From Ulva prolifera (taxonomy: Eukaryota > Chlorophyta > Ulvophyceae > Ulvales > Ulvaceae): a stretch of DNA of 64,000 bases. The notes below the pieces were generated by a model. The model was not told the DNA's origin, did not search any database, and worked only from the letters and a program-made list of their open reading frames with translations. The DNA lies in contig CM041196.1 in NCBI GenBank assembly GCA_023078555.1, forward strand, positions 4,909,658 through 4,973,657, written 5' to 3'. The position numbers were made by a program, and so were the translations under genes. Shown here piece after piece: positions 10,073 to 20,874 of the stretch. Numbering within the stretch: position 1 is the first letter of the stretch; every line of letters begins with the position of its first letter.

Positions 10073-13000
10073 CTAGCGTGTCTCACGGGTGTGCAGGAAG
10101 ATCATGTGGTCGAGGTGCGCCGCGAGCCGCCCAACTACACGCCGCAGCCGCAGCAGCTCTTCCCCGGTGTCCTCCGTCGCCACCACGCCACCATGCATCG
10201 CCGCCGCGACCGCCGCGCCGCGCCGCGCCGCCGCCGCAATCACCGGGTCGTCCTCGTCCACAACTTCAGCCCCGTGCGGCGGCGAGGCCAGCTCTGCATC
10301 CTGCGGCGCTGCGGCCAGCTGCGGCACATCCTTTGTGGAGCGACGCGCCTGAGGCGCGAGCACGTCCGCCGCGTCCTTGAACACCGCACGCATGCCTGAT
10401 GTCAGCGCACCGGAAGGCGCCAGCCCTCCAGGTGGTGGCAGCGCCCCAGATGGCGTCAGCGCTCCAGACGACGCCTGCTCCCAGATGTGCCGGGAGCGCA
10501 CCTTCTTGCCGGTCGCTCGCACATGCGTGCCTGTAACTCCCTCCGTATCGGCGGCATCCTCCTCGGTCCCCGGCTCGCTGGCAGCGCCCACATCACCACC
10601 TCCGGCATCCGCAGCAGAACCATCACCCGATTCTCCGGCACCAGCCCCGCCATCTTCTTCCCGTAAGTTTTTGGTGTCAGCAACGCCGCCGCTGCCACCC
10701 CCGGCTGCCGCCGCGGTCTCAGCCGCGGGTTCAATCGGAGAAGCCTCCTCGTCAAGTACCAAGGAGCTTCGCAGTGGATTGCTCATGCGGAACGCGTCCG
10801 CCGGGTCGTCCACAGTGCCGAGCACGTGCCAGGGGTCCGGCAGTTCATCGCGCTCCGCCGCGGAGCCGTCACGCCTCACGCCCTCCCGGTCCAGGAGGCC
10901 ACCGAGCCCGAGGCTGGAGGCGCCGGCGGGCGGAGGAGCGGAATCTTGGGCGCCGGTGCTGGATGCCGTCGCCAGAAGCGGCGGGCGGCTGCAGCCGCCC
11001 TTCACCTCGGAGTCCGTGACGGTCGCGGATCGGCTGGAGCCGGCCTCCGAAATGGAGGGGCAAAACACTCTTGGGCCGCCTGCACCACAACCCCGCACGG
11101 TTGCTGTTGGCACGATGGGCATGCATGTCGCCAGCTGAACGGGGTGGGATGCGTATGTCGTACATTGTTGCAAGACAAGTTAGCTCGGCGACCGCGACCC
11201 AACTATACCGTCTGCCAAACGCTGCGACACTCTGCATTCGGCGACAACTTGAAGTGGGTCACAGCAGCCCGGAGCACCAGACCAGACCATTTGGCGTCGG
11301 CTTCTGCTCTGCGTACCTGGTCGCGGACAAGGTGCTGTTGCTTGATCTGAGTGCAGGATCGCACGGCCAGTGCTGATGCGGTCCTCTGAACACAGTCGAG
11401 CACCCGGCTGCTGCGGACCGATCTGCAATATGTATCGCTCCTGTGTGGGCCACACCGAAGCAAGTCATGGTGGAGCTGCGCACGCTGCACAGGATCACAC
11501 CCTGACAGGGTTCCCGCAAATGCCAACCTCCTTCCATGTGCCGCTGTATCACACGTATGTGTGTGCAGCATCATCAGCCGTAGCTGTGCACAGGGGGCAC
11601 ACCGTCACTGCTGGCGAAGCTCTCAATACGGAAAATCTCTGGCGCCTTCCGGAATGTCACCTCGCCCACCACATCCTTCAAACTGATCCCGCCGCCGCAA
11701 TCACTACTGACGCGGACAGCGCAGCAGTGCCCTGCGCCGGACCCGAGGTCGCCGTCGCCGCCACTGCCTTGCTCCGACCTCGCACAGTCCAGGATCGCCT
11801 GGAGGCCGCGCGGGCTCACCTGCAGCCTGCTGGCGCCGACCGCGCCGAGTGGAGGCGCCGCCTGCGCCACGGCTGCCGAGCCCCCGACGCCACAGCCGCT
11901 GGAGTCATGCACGTGGCCGGTAAACCCACCGAGCAACCCAGAAATTCCCGACAAAATACCCCCCGTTGAGCCGGGCACTGTGGGGGGCAGGTCTTGTTTT
12001 GCGCGCTCGAGGAGCGTCTCTGTGCGCGCCCACGCGCCCGAGTCGCCGCGGCGGCCGCAGTTTACAAGCGCAAACGCACGCGCGCGCATCACCGCGCGCT
12101 TGTCTGGTGACCCCCGTAGCCACCAGAAGTACTCGAGGGCGGCGGCGAGGGTGGCGAGGGCGAGGCAGGCGGCGAGCAGCAGCCAGAGGCCGACGAGGGA
12201 GCCCAGGCCGACCTGGTTGGTCTCGGCGTACTCCGTATCACCGCGGCAGCTCGGCTCCGGGAAGTTGTTCTGTTCCTGCAGCTTCTGCAGGCGCGCACGG
12301 GAGGCTCATGGGTCGTGTGAGTAGTGCAGGATGCTGTATGCAGTGCGGTGTGCAGGGTCCAGGGGCTGTGGGCGCATGCCAGTCGTGAGAGTTCGTGGCG
12401 CAACAGCGGGGCGCGGGTATCCACCAACCCACTGCATCGCTCCTGGCAGCAGTGCTACATTAGCTAACTGCCGCCATGCGCAACGCGCTCTTGCTTGGAG
12501 TGAAGAAGCAGTGAAAAAGGGCGCTGTGTTGCAGGCAGCGCCCGTCTCTACAAGTCAGAGGTGCACCATGCACACCGCGAGAGAGTGGAAGGCTCAGAGA
12601 GAGCGACCGTCCAGTTGCAACAGGCAAGGGGTTAGGGGTTGAGAAAGGGGAGCACACGCAACTGCAGGTCAACAAGTCAGAGAGCGTGGGTCTCTGCAGG
12701 CCGCCACCCAGCGGTCTGATCTAGAAGAAGTAGAACATGTAGAGCGCGGCAGTCCAACACTGTGGCGACTAAAGGATGCATGGAGGACAGTTTTAATTTT
12801 TTCGTTTGAGTGTATACCGTGCTAAATTAAGTCCATCGACATGTAACGCGTAACGCTGGATTTTCTAGGTACCCGGCTAGGTATACATAATCAGAAGTTT
12901 TCAGGGTGACTGATACACCAAATAAAAGGTTTATTAGACCTGGAACCCATGTAACGGTGCCTATATTGTCGATGGACTTAGTTTAGTACGGTATAGCTTA

Positions 13001-15882
13001 ATAAGCTATAGGGCGCCGTCGGCAGCAATTAAGTGATATCTTGCTCAGCTATAGGCCCTGTTCAGGCGGAAATTTGCAATAGCTTAGCACTTGCAAATAG
13101 AACTACTCAACCACAGTTACAAATCGGCCCTTGGCTATCGGCATGCGCGACCAGCGCTACAAGCTGCTTGAGGGCACACTTAAGCGCAGAGTAGTAAGAA
13201 ATCCATCTTGCTGGAAATCCATCCATCGTGGTGATGCGGTGCACGAGCACACCGACACAGAACAGGCGTAAAGTAAAGGCTGATCATGATCATCGGGTGC
13301 ACGAATTGCGCCCACGCATTCGTCTACATCCACATCAACGACATACACAAGTCCGTCCAAGCGCTTGCCAAGCAGACGTTTCAAGTCGGATAACGCTTCG
13401 GCAACTTGGTTTGAGACAGACAACCTGGCAATGCTAGCACGAATGCAGAATGCAACAGCAGCCAGCACACCAGCACTTGCAAATTATTAGCGAATATAGG
13501 AACTCTGAATGAATTTTGCGATCGCTTAGCCAGTTATACAATGCCATGTGAAATACGTTTTTGCTTGCTTCGCTCGCTATACCGTGGGTGTCAAAATTAC
13601 GTTTGATAGCTTAAATCAAACTTCAATTTTAATTTTATCGCTTATACGCGATTTATCGCCGAAAGTCTAAACACTGGTGGAGGTATAGGAGAGAGGGAAG
13701 GGGGGTACAATATATGAGGGCAGGGATCGCTCTGACTCAACCCATATCTCATAGATACCAGGCCACAAGCCTTGTATCCGTGCGCAAGTGAGGCTGGCAG
13801 GGTGAACTGGACTTCTGGCAGCCATGTGGAGGGAGAAGGGGGGGGGGGGGGGGAGGCAGCGCACGCTCATGACCCCGTTCTCCTGCAGCTGGATGAGAAC
13901 TTCATCGACGGTATTCAGGAGGTCCAGGTGCCCAAAGTCGGCGCTGAAGGCAAACGCGAGGTCAAAGGGCTCAATGATGCCCGGCAGGAGGTTGAGCGAG
14001 CACGTCTGGTCCTTGTTCGCGCGGGGGATGAGCTGCTGGCTGTCCGAGATGATGGCGGCGTACGTGCCGTCGAGCAGCTTTGCCTCCATGATGTCGTGGT
14101 CCCAGCCTGCGCGGCCGCAGCACGTCACACGAGATGGACGAGCGGCACAACGGGTGTGGGGTGCAGTGTGGCGTGGGCGGCCCCGGCCGCAGAGCATGCC
14201 CGCAGTGTCTCCCCGCCAGACGGCTGGACCGCGTGTATTCAATCACGGGCTGTGTGTGCCCAGGCCGCCCCAACCCGATGGCCGGAGGCAAATTGTGGTA
14301 TGCATGCAAGTGCCGCGGGGGAAGGGCCGGCCCGCGGCACACCGCGACAGAGCTACGTACAGACCAGTCTGGGGGAAGCTCACAGCGGCAGGCGCGTGCG
14401 CTCGCAAGGCAGAGCACGGCAGCGGGGCAAGTCAGGGCCTGCCATCGGCGCTGACACACAAGCCGGCAGCTGTTGGCATTGCTTCTGGATCCTGGACTCC
14501 AACGGTGTCAATGTGCCTCTGTCTGGACAAAGCAGTGTGGTGTGCATGCATAGAGACACCACATCACCAGCACACGGGGGGGGGGCACCGTCGACGGCGG
14601 AGGCGGTGACGCGGTGGTTGTTGTAGAGGCGGGAGGTGTACGTCGGGATGGTGCCGACGGGCTTGCCGCGCAGGTCGTCAATGCTGCTGATGCCGAGGTC
14701 GAGGCGGCTGACGGTGAGGAAGGCCGCGAGGTTCGCGGTGTACGTATTGGCGAGGATGAGGATGAGGAAGGCGTAGGCGGCGGTGACGATGCGGGCGGGC
14801 AGCGAGGCGACGCGGAAGACGTCGATGGAGAGCGTGTGCGAGACGCTGTGCCACATCGCCTCCTTGATACCCCACAGCACGTTGAGCTCGCCGAAGCGGT
14901 CGCGGTAGATGCACCTGTGGGCTCAAGCCGCTTCTGAGGGCGTGTTGCGAGACAGACGGTGTAGATGCAACATCGGTGGTTGGCGATGATCAGGCATCGT
15001 ATCTGTGTATGTTTGTGTTACCTGCACTAACTAGGTGGCGCGGGCCAAGCACATGACGCTGTCATCTTGATGCGGGGGCCCGCACTTGGCACTGAAGACG
15101 GCCTCAAAGAAGAAGACGAGAAAGGGGACGATCAGGATTGTTGCGCCGAGCGAAAGCCAGACGGGGGCGGCCAGTGGCAGGAAAAATGCCCAGCGCCCCC
15201 GAGACTTGAGAGGAGCAAGCACCATGACCGCCAGGTGGCTGCGGTGAGTGGCTCGAGAAAACATGATGCCCATCCTTGCTCGTTCTACGTTTGCAGTGAT
15301 CGAAGAGGTCCCGACATCGCAGAGGTAGCTGCCTCCTGGATGGGTCTGGTTGGGGTCACTGCTGTCCATGGCTTGGAATGGCATCCGTGCCAAGTCCTCA
15401 ATCATCGGCCCGAATCCACTTTCTCCCATGCAGACCCGTTCAAAGTGAACCCCCTCTTCAAGCCTCAGGACGTCAGCGACGTGGCTGCACACACAACTCG
15501 TGAACCAGGGAAGGAGGACTGCTGACGCAGGCGTGATCAAAGCTCATATCAGCCAGCGCGTCTCTCCGGGTCAATAGGACTTTGCATATCGGGATCCGCA
15601 CCTCCAAATGTCGACGTCATAGCCGCAGAAGTCGACTCCTGGGGAGCACCAGCCACCAGGCGGGGCGTCGGTACTCTCCCAAGCGTCGACGGGTGAGCCA
15701 TTGCAGCGGGATCCGAAGTCTTCGATTGAAGATGTGCAGACCTTGATTGGCTTCTTGAAATCCCACTGAATCTGGCCTAGCTCCTCGAGCGTGGCTCCAC
15801 GCTGCGCCAGCGATGTCTGAACCGCGGTTTGCAACAATAGGCCCCACAAGGCTGCGCCGTAAATAAATCGCATCAGCTTCAA
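10073..15882 (-). CDS. Ionotropic glutamate receptor-like channel (978 aa, six exons)
   Basis: This is a plasma-membrane ligand-gated cation channel of the GLR/iGluR family. Exons (minus): 15882-15602, 15484-15086, 14914-14589, 14106-13865, 12284-11603 and 11079-10073, total 2937 nt with all phases consistent. Order: signal peptide (1-27, MKLMRFIYGAALWGLLLQ); S1 ligand-binding half with FCGYDVDIW and SSITANVERARMGIMFS; M1 about 191-223; re-entrant pore helix (KEAMWHSVSHTLS); M3 with the hallmark NTYTANLAAFLTV; S2 half (GTYAAIISDSQQL, VLIQLQENGVM); a conserved Cys before M4; M4 about 441-470 (GLWLLLAACLALATLAAALE). Unlike land-plant and animal receptors there is no amino-terminal domain: S1 follows the signal peptide directly. 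A roughly 500-residue Gly/Ala/Pro-rich, acidic tail follows M4. The exon 5/6 junction is the least certain. Confidence 0.88.
12812..12996. repeat. MITE-like inverted repeat, 30-bp arms
   Basis: The left arm 12812-12841 and right arm 12967-12996 are reverse complements at 27 of 30 positions (shared core TGTCGATGGACTTA). They enclose about 125 bp without coding potential. A near-palindrome (AGCTTAATAAGCT) lies just outside the right arm. Confidence 0.75.
13157..13468 (-). CDS. Small ORF inside the AT-rich intron insert
   Basis: A 103-codon minus-strand frame reads protein-like in its middle (VSNQVAEALSDLKRLLGKR, LDGLVYVVDVDVDECVGAI) and ends at TAG. I recognise no family. It could be a gene fragment carried by the insert or chance. 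It is not part of GLR, whose exons 4 and 5 join in phase 0 across it. Confidence 0.25.
   Translation of the reverse strand: MLAAVAFCIRASIARLSVSNQVAEALSDLKRLLGKRLDGLVYVVDVDVDECVGAIRAPDDHDQPLLYACSVSVCSCTASPRWMDFQQDGFLTTLRLSVPSSSL
13838..13853 (+). repeat. Homopolymer G16
   Basis: Sixteen guanines (cytosines on the gene strand) about 10 bp inside the GLR intron 4 donor. Confidence 0.9.
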
Positions 15883-16501
15883 TATACTAGCATTTGCATA
15901 GCTGTGTCCATACTACGTTTTGCGCATGCGTGCAATACAGCATGCGTGCCAGCCCGGGATCTGTCCCAGCGGACCAGATCCAGAGCCAGCGGACGGCATC
16001 ACAGCAGCGGATGGATGAACGGATTAGCGACTTGGATGCCTTCTGCATTCACTTGGCGTTGAGGCGACATAGCAGATGCTTTGAACGAAAGATGTCCGAC
16101 TGCTCGTGCATGCGAAGCTTCAGTGGAGTATCTCCAAGGAGATCCTTAGATAGTCCATCAATCTCGAGTCGTCGTCATTGGATTGCGCAGTGCGACGTAG
16201 CCGCAGAACTTTTCTGGGTCTTCAGTCTCGGAAACTCCATACAACGTAGCTACGCGTAGAGCTGACCTGCAAGGCCTCTCGAAACGATGAAGTCGACGGC
16301 TAGTTCATATGTGAACGTGGCGACCATGCATACATCCGCGCATCGTACGTCTGTCGTCTGTGCTGTGTCGTGGTCCCGATGTAGACGCATGCCAAAAGAA
16401 CCCGGCTGCGGGAGGCAGCAAAAAGAAAACGAATAGGCCCTTAGTTGTGTTCTGTCGTCCGCTGTCGTGCAGCTGCAACGAATACGCGCGCCAGCTGCCA
16501 G
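15883..16501. other. GLR upstream region, no gene seen
   Basis: This 620 bp separates the GLR start codon from the retrotransposon 5' repeats. It presumably holds the GLR promoter, but I see no convincing TATA box or other defined site. No coding frame is supported. Confidence 0.4.
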
Positions 16502-16728
16502 TGTTCCGTCGTTCTGCAGCCCCACTAGAATGCCAGCGGACTGACCGCCAGTGGCCTGCAGCCTTGCCCATTTGGAACACCTAGATGTCTGTTCTATGTT
16601 TCGCCTGGCCTTCCTGGTGACCCGCTTGGCTGTGCAGCCGTCATGTCGGCGCGGGCCGCTGGCTGCCCGCGTGCCGTTGTCCGGCAGTCCCACTGGCAAT
16701 CCTGCGGACTAGCCGCAGGTGATCTGCA
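16502..16728 (+). repeat. Two imperfect direct repeats in the retrotransposon leader
   Basis: Copies at 16502-16560 and 16676-16728 share segments such as CCCACT, GCGGACT and CTGCAG in the same order, about 174 bp apart. Their place in the leader suggests promoter monomers, but this is inference. Confidence 0.55.
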
Positions 16729-16849
16729 GATTTGATTCGTTAAAAGTGTTGTGTGTTTGTTGTTTTAGTTTTGTGCCGTCTGGCCGGTTCAATGGCCCGT
16801 TAGACTGCACCGTTAGTGTGTCCGCTTTCAGCGGAACGAGTCCCTGCGT

Positions 16850-19800
16850 ATGAGCTTTCAGTGTCCATATGACGGATGCAGCGCTAGTCTCTCCTCCCAT
16901 TCAAGTCTGTTCACCCACATCCGAGGAATCCATCGCGACGGGCCGAGGCTGCCCACTGCGAAGCTGCACGAACTCAATGCCGCGTACTGCTCTCACTGTG
17001 GCATATTCGGCTCCACCAAGACCCCTAAGGCGCATAAATGTGTGGGAGGTCAGAACAGGAGCTTGAGGTCAGGTCACTGCGTGCTGCCCGCCACACATCC
17101 GGCCCGACAGCCCGCCCCAGGCCAACCCGCCCCAGCCCAGCCCGCCCAGCCGCAGCCCGCCCAGCCGCAGCCTGCCCAGCCTGCCCAGCCGCACCCCCAT
17201 CAGCCACCCCGTCACTTCACCGAAGCCCCCGCCGCCGCCCACAACACCGCCCAGCCCAGGCCCTCCCCGAAGGTCCCGGACACCGTCCATCCGGAGTTCG
17301 GCGACGCAACGGCCGAGCTCCTCAGAGATTTCAACGATGCCAGCGACGCGTCAAACATCGACGGAGCACGACTGGCCCTGGGCCGCGTCCTCGACTTCCC
17401 TGGTAAGGTTCTGTCGCTGAAGGGAGGGGACGGCACGGCGCGCCGCGCTCGTACATGCATCACGCTGTTCATGGACGGCGAGGAGCCCAGGCTGGCGGAG
17501 CCCACTCCGAGCCAGAAGCGCAGAATGAATCAGAACCAGGATCGCCGCCTGGCGGGCTCCGTCCACAGGTCACTGAGCGACGGTAATGTCCGCAAAGGCG
17601 CGGAGAAAGTGGAGGCGCCGCCCATCGCCAGGTACACCCCGGAAGTGCAGGAGACGCTGCGGCACCTGCATCCCGCAGAAGCGCTCCCCCCCGACACCCA
17701 GCCCGCCGAGCCCGCGCCCCCGCTGCAAATCGACGAGGCGACGCTCCGCGCACTGCTCGACAAGCTGCCGAAGGGCAGCGGCCCAGGCCTGTCGGGGTGG
17801 ACGTATGAGCACATCCGGGCTGCTGGCACGGCCTCCACGGCCGCATTCACGGAGATTCACCGCTTCGTGAACGCGGCCCTCGCCGGCCGGCTGCCACACC
17901 TCCCGCGCTTGCTGGACTGCCGCCTCCTCCCGCAGGAGAAGCCACAGGGAGGCGTCCGCCCTATCGCCATTGCAGAGACGTGGCAGCGCCTGGTAAGCCT
18001 GTGCGCCATGACCCTGTGCAGTGGCCTGGGTGCCTCCCTCGCGCCGCTGCAGGTGGGGGTCGGGGTGCCAGGGGGCGCGCAGAACCTGGGCCATGCTGCG
18101 CGCGCCGTGCTGCAAGCGTGGGACGATGTCGTGCTTGTGCAGCTGGACTGGAAGAATGCATTCAACATGATGTCCCGTGCAGCCATCTTGGAGGCCGTTG
18201 CGTCTCACAAGCCTGCGCTGCTGCCCTTCGCCACCATGCTTTACAGGTTCCCCGCAAATCTCTACATCGAAGGCGCACCGCCCGGCACCGCTGCAATCAC
18301 GTCGCAGCGCGGCGTGCGTCAAGGCGACCCCATCAGCCCGCTGCTCTTCGCCCTGGCCCTCCAGGGCCCCCTCCAGGCAGTGCAGGCCCAGCACCAGCCG
18401 CCCGGGAGGGAGGTCACGGCCGCCCTCATGGCGTATCATGACGACTGCACCATCGCCGGGCAGCGCGTGGACGCCGCCGCCGCATTCCGTGCGCTGGTCT
18501 CGGCAGCAGAGCCCCTCGGGCTGGAGCCCCAGCTGCACAAGTGCACGGCCTACTCGCGCGACCCCCAGCATGCGGGATCCGTCGCGGCCGCGCTCGGCAT
18601 AACGCATGCCACGGAGGGCACCGTCATCACCGGCACGCCCATCGGCACCCCGGCGTTCGAGTCGGCGCACGCGGAAGCGACGGCCGACAAGGTGTGCGCC
18701 ACCATCGAAAAGATGATGCGCTTGCCCCTGAAAGCGCAAGACCAGTTCTTGCTGCTCACGATGTCCTGCCAACGCCATATGCTGCACTACGCCAGGGCGG
18801 TGCCGTGGGCGCACATTTCCGATCACATGCGCCGGACGGAGGCGTCCGTCCTGGCTGCGGTGAATGAAATCATGCGCGTCCCGCGGGACGACACTCGTGC
18901 GGCCGCACAAGCCGTCCTTCCGCCTCGGAGGCCTGGGCGTCACGTCCACGCCGCAGGAGGTCGCGGACGGAGCGTACCTCGCTGCAGCGGCGGTGAGCCA
19001 AAAGGCGTTCGCAGGAGGCCCCGAGTGCATGCAGCCGTACCGGGGGCCGCACGGGCAACAATTGCAGGAAACCTGGCAGGCCCTCAACGTCGCTCAGCAG
19101 CTCCATCCGGAGCTGCCCGGGCCGGCGAGCGGCGACACCATCGCCAAGGTGTTACCTGGTATGCAGCAGCGTATCACAAAGTTGGTTGCCCTGCGCCGCC
19201 GGGCAGCTCTGCTTGCCAGCCATGACGTCGCCACGCTCGAGGGTGCATGCAACTTGGCACGGCTTCGCAGCTGTGCTTGCCGTGCAGCCACCCTTTGGTT
19301 GAGCACCCTGCCGCTCTCCCAGGCGCTGCGCATGACTGACATTGAGTTCATGCTGTGCATCAGGTATCTCCTGGGCATGTCCCCAGCCCCTCCCAATGCG
19401 GTCGGCTCGCGCTGCGAATGTGGCACTCTCATACAGCCGCATGATCTCGATCACGCGATGAATTGCACACACAATGCGGGGACCTGGACTTCGCGCCACA
19501 ATATCGTTGAAAAACAATGGCGCGAGATCGGGTCCCACGCGTGTGTGGCATCCACGCGCATCCCGCGCACAGCGCCGTTCGTCCGCGCGCAGCTCGCGGC
19601 CGCATCGAGGCAGATCCATGCTGGCCCGTTGGGCCCGCCCCCCCCTGCTCCGCCCCAGCCCGCCTCCCAGGTCGCGGGCCCTTCGCGTGGGGCAGCCTTG
19701 CCCGCGGCGCCGATGCCTGCAGCCCCGCCGCCGCCGCCGACCGCGCGCGCGGACGAGGCGCCGGCACCTACGCCTGCTCCGGCCGCCGACGCCGATGCTG

Positions 19801-20405
19801 GACACAGCGCCCACATGGGGCGCCACGCGCCAGACGCAGCGCAGGCTGCGGCCCTGGCGGCGGCGGCGGCGCCGGGTGGTCAGGGTCCAGCGGGGCCTGG
19901 GGAGCAGGCCGCTGCCGCGCAGGCAACGGCGCTGGATGAGGTGTTCAGGGCAGTGGCCCAGGAGAAACTGGGGGACATCATGTTTATGCCGCCGGGCGAC
20001 CCTTTGTGCATAGGAGATGTGTCGGTTGTGAACCCCTGTGCTGGTTCCTATTGCGGCCGTGCGGCCCGCGAGGACGGGGGTGCTGCGGAGACGCGGGACG
20101 TGCAGAAACGCACTGCTTATCGTTTGTACGACCCTGATGCGTATAGTTTCGTGCCGTTGTCGCATGAGACGCATGGTCGCTTGGGGCGGCCTGCCATGAA
20201 TCACTTGAATCGGCTGGCGGAGGTTGCGTCTCGGTGTGGTAAGGTGAACCGTGCTTTGTTTGTGACGAATGCTCTGCGCCGGTTGAGTGTGGCGTTGTGC
20301 AAGGGGAATGCTCTTGTGCTCCGTGCGGGGCTTCAATCTTTGGCTGGCATCACCGGCCGAGCTGTGGTACGTGCTCGTGCCCGGCCTAGTGCCATGACTG
20401 CGTGA
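16850..20405 (+). pseudogene. Retrotransposon polyprotein (zinc finger-RT-endonuclease), one frameshift
   Basis: The ATG at 16850 opens a frame with a C2H2 finger (CPYDGC...H....H), a second Cys/His cluster and a Pro/Gln/Ala repeat linker. The RT follows: KGSGPGLSGWTYEHIR; KPQGGVRPIAIAETWQRL; the first catalytic Asp in VQLDWKNAFNMMSR; GVRQGDPISPLLFALAL; and the catalytic YHDD box (usual family form YADD). Near 18915 the frame changes by +1; GGLGVTSTPQEV and everything after lies in the second frame. That part has the knuckle CECGTLIQPHDLDHAMNC, an Ala/Pro-rich linker, and the endonuclease core DPLCIGDVSVVNP ... KRTAYRLYDPDAYSFVPL, ETHGRLG. Total about 1185 codons. All catalytic motifs look intact, so decay is recent, or the shift is a sequencing error or programmed. 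Confidence 0.82.
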
Positions 20406-20844
20406 GTGGATTTGCGTGTGTATTCCTGGCGACGGCTCGCTGCCCGGCCTCTGTCCTTTGTAACTACATCCGCGCAGCACCACTGCGCCACGATTGACTC
20501 ACGACCGCCCGTCGGGCAGGGCGCTACATACCACTGGGATCACTGGGCGACCCATGAGGAGAGAAAGTGAAGTGCGGTAGCTGTGCGGCGCACACCGCGT
20601 GGTGGAGCGAACCGCACCGGGAGACGGACCAGCGCGAGCTTGTCCGTGCCTTGACGTCATCATCGCGCGTGCCGCGGTCATCTCTAGGGGAGTACGGGTT
20701 CTCAGGTTTCTCGACTGGAGAGAGCCTCTTAGCACGTCGTCAGCACCGCGCCATACATAATGCATGGAGCCTATGCAGCCAGACTGGTGCCACCACCGGA
20801 TTGGCGCGCTACGTGCCCCCGACAGTGCTAATAGGTTCGAAGGC

Positions 20845-20874
20845 GTGAAGTTTTAGCATCAGTGAAGTTTTAGC
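20845..20874 (+). repeat. Tandem 13-bp direct repeats at the element's 3' end
   Basis: GTGAAGTTTTAGC occurs at 20845-20857 and 20862-20874. Confidence 0.7.

Larger units (their letters stand above)
12720..13660. mobile_element. AT-rich insert inside GLR intron 4, with a hairpin element
   Basis: The fourth GLR intron (12285-13864) is far larger than the others. Its middle is clearly AT-richer than the surroundings, with runs such as TTTTAATTTTTTCG and TTCAATTTTAATTTTATC. It contains a MITE-like inverted repeat (12812-12996) and a minus-strand 103-codon ORF (13468-13157). I recognise no transposase. The composition shift and position suggest a transposed or foreign segment; exact ends are not determined. 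Confidence 0.45.
16502..20874 (+). mobile_element. Non-LTR retrotransposon with restriction-like endonuclease
   Basis: This is an R2-superfamily-like element: N-terminal C2H2 finger, reverse transcriptase, CCHC-type knuckle and C-terminal PD-(D/E)XK-like endonuclease, with no AP-endonuclease at the N-terminus. The proposed 5' limit is the first of two imperfect 55-bp repeats (16502-16560 and 16676-16728) in the leader. The proposed 3' limit is a pair of short direct repeats at 20845-20874, a common kind of tail for such elements. No poly(A) tail or clear target-site duplication was found, so both ends are estimates. Confidence 0.6.

Noticed and set aside
13772-14626. Plus-strand ORFs of 261-284 codons opposite the GLR gene
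   Set aside because: The minus strand encodes the recognisable channel domains; the plus frames have no domain.
17570-19087. Minus-strand 505-codon ORF over the retrotransposon
   Set aside because: Antisense to the reverse transcriptase; GC-rich codon bias leaves the opposite frame open.
19152-20483. Minus-strand 443-codon ORF over the endonuclease part
   Set aside because: Arg-rich antisense shadow of the retrotransposon frame.
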